Origin: Hyphomicrobiales bacterium | GTDB lineage: Bacteria; Pseudomonadota; Alphaproteobacteria; Rhizobiales; Rhizobiaceae | Assembly: GCA_900473745.1 (NCBI GenBank) | Contig: UCMW01000007.1 | Coordinates: forward strand, 620,001-684,000 | DNA: 64,000 nt | Direction: 5' to 3' | Shown: positions 1 to 8,581 of the stretch, one piece after another | Numbering within the stretch: the stretch's first letter is position 1 | How the letters are laid out: every line of letters begins with the position of its first letter | Notes under the pieces: model-generated | Seen by the model: only the letters and a program-made list of their open reading frames with translations | The model's database searches: none | What the model was told of the DNA's origin: nothing | Made by a program: the position numbers and the translations under genes

Positions 1-606
1 CGGCAGGCCCTCGCCTGCGCGGGCCGCGGCAAGAATGGTCGCGATATCGCCGGTACCGAAGGAGATGGCGAGCAGGATGACCGCGCCGATGAGGGCGGCG
101 TCACCGGTGCGTGAGACGATGAATTTCTTGCGCGCGGCGCGCTGGGCCGCGATCCTGTCAGGATAGAAGAGCAGGAGTTGATGCAGGAGCAGGCTGGTGG
201 CAACCCAACCGACGATGAGTTGCAGCAGCGTGCCGGACTGGACGAGGAGCAGGACGGCAGCGAGAGTCGCCGTCATCCAGCCGGTGAACGGACCCTGCCG
301 CTCTTCCCCGTCGAGAAAGGTGCCGGCATAACGCAGCACCACCCAGCCGATGAAGGATACGAGCAGCAGCATCACCAGGCTGACGAGGTCGAGCCGCGAG
401 GCAAGCGCGAAGTAGCTGTAACCGATCGCCGGGCTCGTCCCTGGACCTTGGAGATAAAGGACTACACCGGATAGGATCGCGACGACAATCGATCCGAGCG
501 AGGCGATCTCAGCAACGAGGATTGCCTGACGCGGGCGAAGCCCGGGCGCCCGGAAGGCATAGAGCGATGCACCGGCAAGCAGCACCGGTGCGAGAAGCGG
601 CAACAT
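1..606 (-). CDS. dabB: DabB-like inorganic carbon transporter / NuoL-type membrane subunit (5' part, truncated by window edge)
   Basis: The minus strand is open from an ATG at 606 through the window edge, giving about 202 codons of the N-terminal part. The product is very hydrophobic, with several membrane segments. It carries the stretch YAGTFLDGEERQG, then a region around residues 140-170 with the motif FYPDR followed by ARKKFIVSRTGDAAL. This resembles the proton-translocating (Proton_antipo_M) family shared by NuoL, Mrp and DabB; the FYPDR...ARKKF wording is closest to DabB, the cation-channel-like partner of DabA in CO2/bicarbonate accumulation. That would suit an organism able to use light or to fix CO2 anaplerotically. 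A LysR gene is divergent, a usual arrangement for dab operons. dabA would be expected further left, outside the window. An antiporter subunit of another type is the main alternative. Confidence 0.68.
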   Translation of the reverse strand, partial: MLPLLAPVLLAGASLYAFRAPGLRPRQAILVAEIASLGSIVVAILSGVVLYLQGPGTSPAIGYSYFALASRLDLVSLVMLLLVSFIGWVVLRYAGTFLDGEERQGPFTGWMTATLAAVLLLVQSGTLLQLIVGWVATSLLLHQLLLFYPDRIAAQRAARKKFIVSRTGDAALIGAVILLAISFGTGDIATILAAARAGEGLP

Positions 607-722
607 ATGGATCACGGCATGTCTCCGGTCTGGGCCGCTGCTTGGGAGGAGGCAGCGGCGATCTCGAGGGACCTGTTATCAGCGGCGTGATCACAAGAAA
701 AATTCATTGTTTCTCTAAATTC

Positions 723-739
723 GTTCTATAAAATAGAAC
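723..739. promoter_or_regulatory. Perfect inverted repeat between dabB-like gene and lysR
   Basis: GTTCTAT-AAA-ATAGAAC is a perfect 7-bp inverted repeat with a 3-bp spacer in the 134-bp divergent intergenic region. It ends one base before the lysR ATG at 741. LysR proteins usually bind dyads in divergent promoters, so this could be the autoregulatory site. No Shine-Dalgarno sequence precedes the ATG at 741; the start could instead be the in-frame ATG at 750. Confidence 0.5.
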
Positions 740-740
740 C

Positions 741-1637
741 ATGTCCGAGATGAACTACCATCACCTCCGCTATTTCCGCGCCGTCGCCCATGACGGCAAC
801 CTGACCCGCACGGCCGAGCGGCTGAACCTGTCGCAATCGGCGCTCTCGATCCAGATCAAGCAGCTGGAAGAGCGACTGGGCCATGCCCTCTTCGAGCGTC
901 GTGGTCGACAGCTCTATCTGACCGAAGCGGGCCGCATCGCGCTCGACCATGCCGACACGATCTTCTCGGCCGGCGAGGAACTGGTCGAGACGCTAAAGGA
1001 AACCGGAAGAACCCGCCGCGCCATCCGCATCGGCGCGCTCGCCACGCTGTCACGCAACTTCCAGATGGAGTTCCTGCGTCCGATCCTGGGGCGTTCCGAC
1101 GTCGACATGATCCTGCGCTCGGGCAGCACCAGCGAGTTGTTGGGCGCGCTTGAAGCATTGAACCTCGACATCGTCCTCCTGAACCAGGCGCCGATGGCCG
1201 ATTCCGTAACACCCTTCATAGCCCAGCACGTCTACCAGCAGCGGGTCAGCCTCATCGGCAGACCGTCTTATGGCAAACCGGGCGCCAAGCTTGCCGAACT
1301 GCTGGGCGAGCACCCCGTCATCCTGCCGACGCTCGAAAGCGGCGTGCGCTCGCAGTTCGAAGCGCTCGTCGCACGGCTCGGCATCACGCCGCAGATCGCC
1401 GCCGAAGTCGACGACATGGCGATGATGCGTCTTCTCGCCCGCGAAGGTGCGGGCCTTGCCGTTCTGCCGCCGATCGTCGTCAAGGGCGAGCTTGAGGGAG
1501 GCACGCTGGTGGAGTTCGACGCCCTGCCCGGCATGATCGAATCCTTCTATGCCGTGACCGTGAAGCGACGCTTTCCGAACCCTCTCATCCGGCCACTGCT
1601 GGAAGCGAGCGAAGACGGCAAATCCACCACCGCCTGA
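741..1637 (+). CDS. LysR-family transcriptional regulator (NhaR-like N-terminus)
   Basis: 298 residues, the usual LysR length. Residues about 4-62 form the winged HTH (MNYHHLRYFRAV, TRTAERLNLSQSALSIQIKQ, LEERLGHALFERRG); residues about 92-290 form the periplasmic-binding-protein-like effector domain. The N-terminus reads more like NhaR than like CbbR. It is divergent from the dabB-like gene, so the likely role is control of that operon in response to an unknown effector (ion, pH or CO2 state). The ATG at 741 directly abuts an inverted repeat; an in-frame ATG at 750 is a possible alternative. The next gene follows after 45 bp on the same strand but looks functionally unrelated. Confidence 0.85.
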   Translation: MSEMNYHHLRYFRAVAHDGNLTRTAERLNLSQSALSIQIKQLEERLGHALFERRGRQLYLTEAGRIALDHADTIFSAGEELVETLKETGRTRRAIRIGALATLSRNFQMEFLRPILGRSDVDMILRSGSTSELLGALEALNLDIVLLNQAPMADSVTPFIAQHVYQQRVSLIGRPSYGKPGAKLAELLGEHPVILPTLESGVRSQFEALVARLGITPQIAAEVDDMAMMRLLAREGAGLAVLPPIVVKGELEGGTLVEFDALPGMIESFYAVTVKRRFPNPLIRPLLEASEDGKSTTA

Positions 1638-1682
1638 TCCGCGTAAAGCATAGGCGCGCCAAGCGCTTGAGAGAGGGATTGC

Positions 1683-2672
1683 GTGAAGACGTCCATTGCC
1701 ATCATCGGAGCCGGTATCGCCGGCGTTACGCTTGCGCGGGCGCTTGTCCCGTCAGCCGACGTCACCATTTTCGAGAAGAGCCGAGGCCTCGGCGGCCGCA
1801 TGGCAAACCGCCGCCGCGAGGGCTTTGCCTTCGATCATGGCGCCCAGTATTTCACCACCCGCTCGCCGGCATTCCGGTCGGTTGCGGAAAAGGCAATCGA
1901 GGCGGGCCATGCCGGTATCTGGCCAAAGGCAGTGCATACGCTCAAGGCCGAAGGATTGGTGACCAACAGCCGCCCTCCGGAGCCGCGCTACATCGGGCTT
2001 CCCGGCATGAGCGGGTTTGCGAACGGATTGGCCGAAGGCCTTCAGATCCGCAAGGAAGCGACGGTTGATGCTCTGAACCGTGCGGAAAATAGCTGGTCAC
2101 TCACCGATAGCGAAGGCCAGGATCTCGGTAGTTTCAATCTTGTGATCTCCACCGCCCCGGCACCACAAACCATCCGGCTGATGCCCGAGGCATTTTCAGG
2201 CCAAGAGACTTTGGCCCGTGTCCGCATGAGCGGCTGCTTCACCCTGATGATCGGCCTCGATGAGCCCCTGCATTTCGGCTTCGATGCCGCGCGCATCAAC
2301 GATGCGATCCTGAGCTGGATTGCCGTCGAGGGCAGCAAGCCCGGGCGCGGAGAGAAAACGGCGCTCACCATCCACAGCCGCAACGATTGGGCCGAGGCAA
2401 ACCTGGAACGTGACCGGGACGAGGTTAAATCGGAGATGCTCGCGTCGCTGAAGCGCCTGCTTGGACTGGACTTCTCGAACGCAGCCTGGCTCGATCTGCA
2501 CCGCTGGCGCTATGCCAACGTGGACCAAGCTGTTGGCCAACCGTATCTCTTCGATGAAGCCCTGGGCCTTGGGGCCTGCGGCGACTGGTGCCTCGGCAAC
2601 CGCGTCGAGGCCGCTGTCGAAAGTGCAACGGCCCTGTCGGAACTGCTGATCCCACGTCTGCAAGGAGCCTGA
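1683..2672 (+). CDS. Renalase-like FAD/NAD(P)-dependent amine oxidoreductase
   Basis: 329 residues. The N-terminal dinucleotide-binding motif IIGAGIAG lies at residues 7-14 and is followed by EKSRGLGGRMANRR, a second FAD contact. The C-terminal part has FDEALGLGACGDWCLGNRVEAAVESA, the FAD-closing segment of this family, and the length fits bacterial renalase-like proteins (COG3380). Characterised bacterial renalases oxidise isomeric dihydro-NAD(P) forms; whether this protein does so is inference. The downstream DUF3429 gene begins 2 bp after its stop, so the two are probably co-transcribed, an arrangement that may mean a shared membrane or redox role. Confidence 0.78.
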   Translation: MKTSIAIIGAGIAGVTLARALVPSADVTIFEKSRGLGGRMANRRREGFAFDHGAQYFTTRSPAFRSVAEKAIEAGHAGIWPKAVHTLKAEGLVTNSRPPEPRYIGLPGMSGFANGLAEGLQIRKEATVDALNRAENSWSLTDSEGQDLGSFNLVISTAPAPQTIRLMPEAFSGQETLARVRMSGCFTLMIGLDEPLHFGFDAARINDAILSWIAVEGSKPGRGEKTALTIHSRNDWAEANLERDRDEVKSEMLASLKRLLGLDFSNAAWLDLHRWRYANVDQAVGQPYLFDEALGLGACGDWCLGNRVEAAVESATALSELLIPRLQGA

Positions 2673-2674
2673 CG

Positions 2675-3106
2675 ATGTACCGCGACGCCGCGCTAACCAA
2701 ACTCCTGACCTATGCCGGCGCCCTCCCATTCTGGGCGCTCGCACTGGCCCAGGTGCTCGGCTACCAGCCCGCACTGGCCGCGCAAGCTTTCATCGCGTAC
2801 GGGACCGGCATCGCCTGCTTCATGGCCGGCACACTCTGGAGCCAGGCGCAAATCCGCGCTCAGGATCCGAGGCTCATGCTGATCGTTAGCAATGTCGCTG
2901 CCCTCGCGGCGATTGGCGGACTGCTGATCTATGCCCATATTCCGGCGCTGACTATGGGGCTCCACATGGCCGTATTTCTGGTCCTGCTTGCCGCCGATCT
3001 CGCCATTCATCGGAAAGGCGATCAACCCGCCTGGTATCTGGCGCTTCGCCGCAACGTCACGCTTCTGGTCATCGCCGCCTATGCCGCCGTGATGATCCTG
3101 ACATGA
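2675..3106 (+). CDS. DUF3429-family integral membrane protein
   Basis: 143 residues when started at the ATG at 2675 (beginning MYRDAALTKLL), which has AAGGAG 7-8 bases upstream, overlapping the end of the preceding gene. Longer in-frame starts lie inside the renalase-like gene and encode arginine-rich sequence, so they are rejected. The product has about five hydrophobic segments and the LPFWALAL and AYGTGIACFMAGTLW patterns of DUF3429, a family of unknown function found in proteobacteria. It is coupled to the renalase-like gene. It converges on pcaB with a 29-bp gap in which I see no clear terminator. Confidence 0.75.
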   Translation: MYRDAALTKLLTYAGALPFWALALAQVLGYQPALAAQAFIAYGTGIACFMAGTLWSQAQIRAQDPRLMLIVSNVAALAAIGGLLIYAHIPALTMGLHMAVFLVLLAADLAIHRKGDQPAWYLALRRNVTLLVIAAYAAVMILT

Positions 3107-3135
3107 GACTTTCGAAGAGCGTCTTGCAACGGTAG

Positions 3136-4185
3136 TCAGCGGTCGCCGAGATCCTCGATCGACTGCAGGACTTCCGTTGCAAGCCGCGTGGCAGCCCCGG
3201 TGGCAAAAGCCATCTGCGGCAGGATCATCCATTCGAGCGTCCAGGCAGCGCCCGACCGCTCCTGCTCATGCACCAAGGCCTGATGTAGGCCCGAGATCTG
3301 CACGGCGCTGAACCGGGCAAGCGTCACCAGAACTTCGGCCTTCACCGGATTTCGCTTGTGCGGCATGGCCGAGGACGCACCGCCGCCGCCGATCACCGCT
3401 GTGCCATTGTCCGCCATCAGCGCCAGATCCTGGCCGATCTTGCCGAGGCTGCCGCTGATCTGGGAGAACAGACCGCCGATCTCGGCAATGGCCGCCCGCT
3501 GGCTGTGCCATTGCGGCCGGTCAGAGAGTTGAAGGAGTGTGGCGAGTCTGGCTCGCACGAAAGCCGCCTTGTCCTCAAGCTTTTCGAGTGTGCCGGCAGC
3601 TCCGCCGAACTGCAGCGGCAGACCTTTTTTCAGCAAGTTCTGCACGGCAAGCCTGTGCGCAATGACAGGAGCCTTCCAGGTCGTGAGACGATCGGCAACC
3701 GTGATCGCGATCGCCGCTTGCATGCGCGTGCGACCCATCAGGGACTGGGTGCCGAAGCGCTTCTCCAGTCCTTCAAGCGCCGAGATGACGGCTGCGAGAC
3801 GTTGATCGAAGATCGACAGCACAGCAACCAGTCGCAGCATCAGACCGGTATCGATCGCATCCTGGCTGGTGGCGCCGAAATGGAGATGTTTTCCGGCATC
3901 GCCAAGCCCTGTCCGCCACTGCCGCACGAGCTCAGGGATCACGACACCGTCCCGCCCGATCGCCTGCTTCAAAGCGTCGAGATCGGCAACGAATGCTTCC
4001 GGCAGCGCCGCAATATCTTCAGCGGATACGCCCGGGATAAGCCCTTCGGCAGCTTCCGCCTCGGCAAGCGCCACCTCGAAACGCAGCATGGCCGAAAGCT
4101 CGGCGGCGGCCGAGAACTGCGCTCCGATCTCGTCATCGCCCAGAAGGCCAGAAAGGATCGGATGGTCGAAGACGGATGCGGTCAT
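3136..4185 (-). CDS. pcaB: 3-carboxy-cis,cis-muconate cycloisomerase
   Basis: 349 residues from the ATG at 4185. Catalyses lactonisation of 3-carboxy-cis,cis-muconate to 4-carboxymuconolactone. It belongs to the fumarase/argininosuccinate lyase superfamily and shows its signature GGGGASSAMPHKRNP at residues 266-280, with an earlier HFGATSQDAIDT motif at 102-113. The length suits rhizobial PcaB, which is shorter than some Pseudomonas forms. It is the last gene of pcaDCHGB and begins 19 bp after the pcaG stop. A longer start at 4284 would overlap pcaG by 80 bp with arginine-rich sequence and is rejected. Confidence 0.95.
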   Translation of the reverse strand: MTASVFDHPILSGLLGDDEIGAQFSAAAELSAMLRFEVALAEAEAAEGLIPGVSAEDIAALPEAFVADLDALKQAIGRDGVVIPELVRQWRTGLGDAGKHLHFGATSQDAIDTGLMLRLVAVLSIFDQRLAAVISALEGLEKRFGTQSLMGRTRMQAAIAITVADRLTTWKAPVIAHRLAVQNLLKKGLPLQFGGAAGTLEKLEDKAAFVRARLATLLQLSDRPQWHSQRAAIAEIGGLFSQISGSLGKIGQDLALMADNGTAVIGGGGASSAMPHKRNPVKAEVLVTLARFSAVQISGLHQALVHEQERSGAAWTLEWMILPQMAFATGAATRLATEVLQSIEDLGDR

Positions 4186-4204
4186 GCTGATCTCAAGGCC
4201 CTTC

Positions 4205-4819
4205 TCAGATGTCGAAGAAGACCGTCTCCTTCTCACCCTGCAGGTGGATGTCGAAGTGATAGGTCGAACCGTCACGCTGCGCAATCAGCGTCGGCACGCG
4301 CACGCGGTGCTCGATGCGCGCGAGAATCGGATCCTCGGCATTGGCTGCCCCTTCGTCACCGAAATAAAGGCGCGTGTTGAGGCCGAGATTGATGCCGCGC
4401 GCGACGATCCAGAAGGAGATATGCGGCGCCATAAGGCGTCCATCCCGGAAGGGCACCCGGCCCGGTTTGATCGTCTCGAAACGGTATTCGCCTGACGTGA
4501 GATCGCATGGGCAGCGCCCCCAACCGGTGAAGTTTGGATCCGCACTGCCACGCGTCTCGGACGGGCTGTTGTAAATCCCGTGGGCATCCGCCTGCCAGAT
4601 TTCGATCAGCGCATCCTTGAGCGGCGTGCCCGAGCCATCGATGACCCGACCGGTCACGGTGATGCGCTCGCCGCGCGTCCTGTCGTTGACCATGCTGGTG
4701 CCAAGATCCACCGGATAGACGCCCTTGATATCGGCGAAGTTCGGCGTGAGACCGATATGGACGTAAGGGCCCGCCGTCTGCGAGGCACTTTCCTTGAGGT
4801 AGCCGAGATCCTGGACCAT
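4205..4819 (-). CDS. pcaG: Protocatechuate 3,4-dioxygenase, alpha subunit
   Basis: 204 residues from the ATG at 4819, whose A is shared with the pcaH TGA stop (TGATG overlap), so translation is coupled. It has the intradiol dioxygenase fold: SQTAGPYVHIGLTPNF near the N-terminus, then RVIDGSGTPLKDALIEIWQAD and ISFWIVARGIN. As in other alpha subunits the iron-ligand set is incomplete (PHISFWI where the beta subunit has AHIHF). It pairs with PcaH to open the protocatechuate ring between the two hydroxyls, giving 3-carboxymuconate. Confidence 0.95.
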   Translation of the reverse strand: MVQDLGYLKESASQTAGPYVHIGLTPNFADIKGVYPVDLGTSMVNDRTRGERITVTGRVIDGSGTPLKDALIEIWQADAHGIYNSPSETRGSADPNFTGWGRCPCDLTSGEYRFETIKPGRVPFRDGRLMAPHISFWIVARGINLGLNTRLYFGDEGAANAEDPILARIEHRVRVPTLIAQRDGSTYHFDIHLQGEKETVFFDI

Positions 4820-5568
4820 CAATTTCCCTCCATCCGGTTTTCGAACAAGGTCGAACGCCGACCACGCAGGACAAGGTCGAACTTGTAGGCGCGTGCATCC
4901 ATCGGGATGGTTGCCGACCAGTCGAGGGCTGCCACGAGCTGCTCGATCGCCGCCCGATCCGGGATTGTCAGCACGATCGGACACTTCCAGATCATCGGAT
5001 CGCCCTCGAAATACATCTGGGTGATCAGACGCTGCGAAAAGCCATGGCCGAAGATCGAGAAATGGATATGCGCCGGCCGCCAGTCGTTGACGCCGTTCGG
5101 CCAGGGGTAAGGACCGGGCTTGATGGTGCGGAAGGCATAATAGCCGTTCTCGTCGGTGACCGTGCGCCCGCAGCCGCCGAAATTCGGGTCGAGCGGTGCG
5201 AGATAGCTTTCCTTCTTGTGGCGATAGCGTCCGCCGGCATTGGCCTGCCAGAACTCGATAAGTGCGCCGGGGACAGGCCGGCCGCGCTCGTCGAGCACGC
5301 GTCCATGCACGATGATGCGCTCGCCGATCGCGCTCTCGCCGGGCTTGGCAAAATTGTGGATCAGATCATTGTCGAACTCGCCGAGCATAGAGTGGCCGAA
5401 GACCGGGCCTGTTATCTCCGACTTGGTGCCATCGAGCGACAGAAGCGCCTTTTGCGGCGAGCGCAGGACGGAGGTCTTGTAGGTCGGGGTATAAGCCGGC
5501 GGATGCCAGTTGCGGTCGCGCGGGAAGAAGGCGCCCGTCTCCGGCTTCTTGTTCGAAAGATCAGTCAT
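4819..5568 (-). CDS. pcaH: Protocatechuate 3,4-dioxygenase, beta (iron-binding) subunit
   Basis: 249 residues from the ATG at 5568, overlapping the end of pcaC by 8 bp. The four non-haem Fe(III) ligands of the intradiol family are present with the classical spacing: Tyr115 (GGRYRH), Tyr154 (PGPYPW), His167 and His169 (AHIHF). The intervals of 39, 13 and 2 residues match those of the Pseudomonas enzyme. It forms the catalytic subunit with PcaG. It sits between pcaC and pcaG in the pcaDCHGB operon activated by PcaQ. Confidence 0.96.
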   Translation of the reverse strand: MTDLSNKKPETGAFFPRDRNWHPPAYTPTYKTSVLRSPQKALLSLDGTKSEITGPVFGHSMLGEFDNDLIHNFAKPGESAIGERIIVHGRVLDERGRPVPGALIEFWQANAGGRYRHKKESYLAPLDPNFGGCGRTVTDENGYYAFRTIKPGPYPWPNGVNDWRPAHIHFSIFGHGFSQRLITQMYFEGDPMIWKCPIVLTIPDRAAIEQLVAALDWSATIPMDARAYKFDLVLRGRRSTLFENRMEGN

Positions 5569-5980
5569 GGCTCCCTCCCCCAGTCTCGCCGGCATCCAGC
5601 TTATCAAACACGTGCTTGGCGATCTTGAAAGCCCTGTTGGCGGCGGGAACGCCCGCATAGATGGCGACATGCATCAGCGCTTCGGTGATATCCTCGCGGC
5701 TTGCCCCGGTATTGGCGGTGGCGCGCACATGCATGGCAACCTCTTCGTCATGACCGAGGGCTGCGAGCAGGGCGATCGTGATCATCGATCGTTCGCGCGG
5801 GCTGATGCCGGGACGCGACCAGACGGTGCCCCAGGCCCCCTCGGTGATCATCTCCTGGAACGGTTGATCAAACGGCGTGGCCGAGGCCGAAGCGCGATCG
5901 ACATGGGCATCGCCCAGCACACGGCGGCGGGTCGCCATACCCTGTCGATAGCGATCTGAAGGACTGCGGGCATCAGCCAT
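5561..5980 (-). CDS. pcaC: 4-carboxymuconolactone decarboxylase
   Basis: 139 residues from the ATG at 5980 (start [14 protein letters not shown]). Small CMD-family protein converting 4-carboxymuconolactone to beta-ketoadipate enol-lactone. Family features include [32 protein letters not shown] helices, with Glu and His residues around 74-82, and [15 protein letters not shown] near residue 110. It overlaps pcaD upstream and pcaH downstream by 8 bp each, so the operon is translationally coupled. It is a stand-alone PcaC, not the PcaL fusion seen in actinobacteria. Confidence 0.95.
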   Translation of the reverse strand: MADARSPSDRYRQGMATRRRVLGDAHVDRASASATPFDQPFQEMITEGAWGTVWSRPGISPRERSMITIALLAALGHDEEVAMHVRATANTGASREDITEALMHVAIYAGVPAANRAFKIAKHVFDKLDAGETGGGSHD

Positions 5981-6782
5981 GGGCTGCCTCTCCTGAAATA
6001 ACGGGCGCGAGAAAGGCCTCGATGATGGTGGTGAGCATTTCCGGTTGCTCGACACAGGGAATGTGTCCAGCGTCCTTGATGACTTCATAGCGCGCGCCGG
6101 GCACGAGCTTGGCAAGCGACAGCACGAGATCGGGTGGCGTTGCCCCATCCTGATCGCCGACGACGCAGAGCGTGGGAACCGCGATCTGACCGGCAGCGAC
6201 GGTATAATCGGCATCGCGGATCGCCGCACATGTTCCGATGTAGCCGTCGACCGGCTGGCGGAGCATCATGTTGCGATAGCCGGGGAAGGCCGGATCGCTG
6301 TTGCGGAAGGCACTCGTGAACCAGCGCTCCATGACGCCATCGACGATGCCATCAAGACCGCCCTCCTCGATGGCTGCGATGCGGGCAGCCCACATCTCCG
6401 CCGTCCCGATCTTGTGGGCCGTGTCGCAGAGAACAAGCGCCTTAACCAGATCCGGGCGGCGCGCATAGAGCCCCTGGGCAATCAAGCCACCGACGGAGAG
6501 CCCGCAGATTACGGCATTGCTGACATTGAGATGCTCGAGCAAGCCGATCAGATCGTCGACATGGTCCTCGATCGAATAGGGCGCCTGCCCGACATCCGAA
6601 AGCCCATGCCCCCGCTTGTCATAGGTCAGCAACGGATAGCTGCCGGCAAGCCTCACGATCACGTCACGCCAGATGCGGAAATCGGTTCCGAGCGAATTGA
6701 TGAAGACGATGACCGGCTTGTTGCCCGGCCCACCAATGATCTGGTGATGCAGGCTGACGCCGTTGACCTGAACGAACTGCAC
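5973..6782 (-). CDS. pcaD: 3-oxoadipate enol-lactonase
   Basis: 269 residues from a GTG at 6782 (start MQFVQVNGVSLHHQ), chosen because GGAGGAGGA lies 5-6 bases upstream. An in-frame GTG at 6815 would put that ribosome-binding site inside the gene. Alpha/beta-hydrolase fold with nucleophile motif GLSVGG (Ser96) and catalytic His in AGHIPCVEQPE near the C-terminus. It hydrolyses beta-ketoadipate enol-lactone to beta-ketoadipate. It is the first gene of pcaDCHGB and is divergent from pcaQ. Confidence 0.93.
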   Translation of the reverse strand: MQFVQVNGVSLHHQIIGGPGNKPVIVFINSLGTDFRIWRDVIVRLAGSYPLLTYDKRGHGLSDVGQAPYSIEDHVDDLIGLLEHLNVSNAVICGLSVGGLIAQGLYARRPDLVKALVLCDTAHKIGTAEMWAARIAAIEEGGLDGIVDGVMERWFTSAFRNSDPAFPGYRNMMLRQPVDGYIGTCAAIRDADYTVAAGQIAVPTLCVVGDQDGATPPDLVLSLAKLVPGARYEVIKDAGHIPCVEQPEMLTTIIEAFLAPVISGEAAHG

Positions 6783-6821
6783 GGGTTCCTCCTCCGTTGA
6801 CACCATATTGCTCACGCGATT

Positions 6822-6870
6822 TGGTTAGGTAAAATGATGTTTTCCACGAAACACCTAACCATAGGGTTAT
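6822..6870. promoter_or_regulatory. PcaQ operator region (pcaD-pcaQ intergenic)
   Basis: CTAACC-ATAG-GGTTAT at 6855-6870 reads on the other strand as ATAACC-N4-GGTTAG, one base from the ATAACC-N4-GGTTAA box I recall for rhizobial PcaQ. A longer dyad, TGGTTAGGT (6822-6830) with ACCTAACCA (6853-6861), is perfect over 9 bp with a 22-bp gap and would suit two DNA contacts by a LysR tetramer. The operator lies between the divergent pcaD and pcaQ genes. Confidence 0.75.
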
Positions 6871-6877
6871 GTTTTCC

Positions 6878-7801
6878 ATGATCGATAACCGCATCAAGTT
6901 TCGCCATCTTCAGACCTTCGTGGAGGTTTCGCGCCAGAAAAGCGTGATGAAGGCGGCGGAACTCCTGCATGTCAGCCAGCCTGCGGTGACCAAGACCATC
7001 CGGGAACTGGAGGAAGTGCTGGGCGTCGCGGTGTTCGAAAAGGATGGACGCGGCATCCGCATCACCCGCTATGGCGAAGCCTTCCTCAAGCACGCAGGCG
7101 CAGCACTTACCGCGCTCCGCCAGGGTTTCGACTCTGTCTCCCATGCATTGCATGCCGATGCGCCGCCGATCCGGATCGGCGCCCTGCCGACGGTCTCCAC
7201 CCGCGTCATGCCGCAGGCAATGACGCTGTTCCTCAAGGAGGACGTGCCCGCCCGCATAAAAATCGTCACCGGCGAGAACGCCGTTCTGCTCGAACAATTG
7301 CGGGTCGGCGATCTCGACCTAGTCGTCGGTCGTCTCGCGGCACCGGAGCAAATGACCGGCTTTTCCTTCGAGCATCTTTATTCCGAACAAGTGATCTTCT
7401 GCGTCCGCGCTGGTCATCCGCTCCTCTTGGCCGGCTCCGACCTCTTCGGCGAGCTCGAGCGCTATCCCGTGCTGATGCCGACCCGGGCTTCGATAATTCG
7501 TCCCTTCGTTGAGCGTTTCCTGATCGCCAACGGCATTTCCGGCCTGCCCACCCAGATCGAGACGGTCTCTGATAGCTTCGGCCGTGCCTTTGTTCGCCAG
7601 ACGGATGCGATCTGGATCATCTCGGCCGGCGTCGTGGCGACCGACCTTGCCGATGGCACGCTGGCAGCCCTGCCGATCGACACCAGCGAGACCAAGGGAC
7701 CGGTCGGCCTGACTGTACGCGCAGATTCCGTCCCCTCCATGCCGCTGGCGCTTCTGGTGCGCACGATCCGCGAAGCAGCTTCGGAGGTGGCCAACGCCTG
7801 A
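6878..7801 (+). CDS. pcaQ: LysR-family activator of the pca genes
   Basis: 307 residues from the ATG at 6878 (MIDNRIKFRHLQTFVEV). An upstream in-frame ATG at 6869 lies inside the PcaQ box, and PcaQ homologues start MID, so 6878 is preferred. HTH at about residues 6-64 (VMKAAELLHVSQPAVTKTIREL); effector domain about 90-300. PcaQ activates pcaDCHGB with beta-carboxy-muconate and carboxymuconolactone as co-inducers in Agrobacterium and Sinorhizobium. It is divergent from pcaD and ends 2 bp from the convergent pcaR gene. Confidence 0.93.
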   Translation: MIDNRIKFRHLQTFVEVSRQKSVMKAAELLHVSQPAVTKTIRELEEVLGVAVFEKDGRGIRITRYGEAFLKHAGAALTALRQGFDSVSHALHADAPPIRIGALPTVSTRVMPQAMTLFLKEDVPARIKIVTGENAVLLEQLRVGDLDLVVGRLAAPEQMTGFSFEHLYSEQVIFCVRAGHPLLLAGSDLFGELERYPVLMPTRASIIRPFVERFLIANGISGLPTQIETVSDSFGRAFVRQTDAIWIISAGVVATDLADGTLAALPIDTSETKGPVGLTVRADSVPSMPLALLVRTIREAASEVANA

Positions 7802-7803
7802 GC

Positions 7804-8565
7804 TCAGGGGAGCAGCGGCTTGAGTCTGGCCTGCACCTCCAGCATCGCAGGCAGACAATGCCCAGGCAGGTCTGACGCCGGCAGCACGGACGCAGGCGCG
7901 CCGACATTGATCGCGGCCACGACGCGTCCGCGATCATTGCTAATTGGGACGGCGATGGAGCACAGGCCGATCTCGAGTTCTTGATCGATCATGGCATAGC
8001 CCTGCTCGCGGACCCGGGCGATTTCTGCCTTCAGAAGTGCGGGATCGGTTAGTGTACGCGGCGTATGCGCTTTCAGCTGCGTCGCCGCCAGAGTGACATC
8101 AACCTCGGCCTCGGCAAGGCTGGCCAGCAGCACCCGCCCCATCGAAGCGCTATAGGCGGGCAACCGCGATCCTGGCATCAGGTTGATCGACATGACCCGC
8201 TTTTGTGCAGCACGGGCGATGTAGACGATCTCGGTATTGTCGAGGATCGAGGCCGAGGCGCTATGCCCGACGCGCTCCGACAACTGGTCGAGATGCGGCT
8301 GGAGCAAAACGGGCAGCGGCGTCGCCGAAAGCCAGGCATTACCGACGCGGAGGATCTTCGGCGTCAGCGAGAAAAACTTGCCGTCATAATCCGCATAGCC
8401 GAGCTCCGCGAGCGTCAGCAGGCAACGCCGTGCCGTCGCTCTGTCGAGGCCGCTGGTTTCGGCCGCCTCGGTGATGCTGAGCCGCTGGCGCTCTGGCCCG
8501 AAAGCCTCCAGCACCTTCAAGCCTTTGGCAAAGCCACCCATCAGATCGCGCTCACCGATCGCCAT
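7804..8565 (-). CDS. pcaR: IclR-family regulator of pcaIJF
   Basis: 253 residues from the ATG at 8565, preceded by GGGTGGGG. A longer start at 8598 lies within the operator region and is rejected. N-terminal winged HTH (residues about 8-70: LSITEAAETSGLDRATARRCLL) and C-terminal IclR effector domain (about 85-250: SINLMPGSRLPAYSASMGRVLLA). The PcaR/PobR/PcaU subgroup controls beta-ketoadipate genes. Here the gene is divergent from pcaI and an exact PcaR-type box lies between them, so the likely effector is beta-ketoadipate. Confidence 0.9.
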   Translation of the reverse strand: MAIGERDLMGGFAKGLKVLEAFGPERQRLSITEAAETSGLDRATARRCLLTLAELGYADYDGKFFSLTPKILRVGNAWLSATPLPVLLQPHLDQLSERVGHSASASILDNTEIVYIARAAQKRVMSINLMPGSRLPAYSASMGRVLLASLAEAEVDVTLAATQLKAHTPRTLTDPALLKAEIARVREQGYAMIDQELEIGLCSIAVPISNDRGRVVAAINVGAPASVLPASDLPGHCLPAMLEVQARLKPLLP

Positions 8566-8581
8566 ACCCCACCCTATAATC

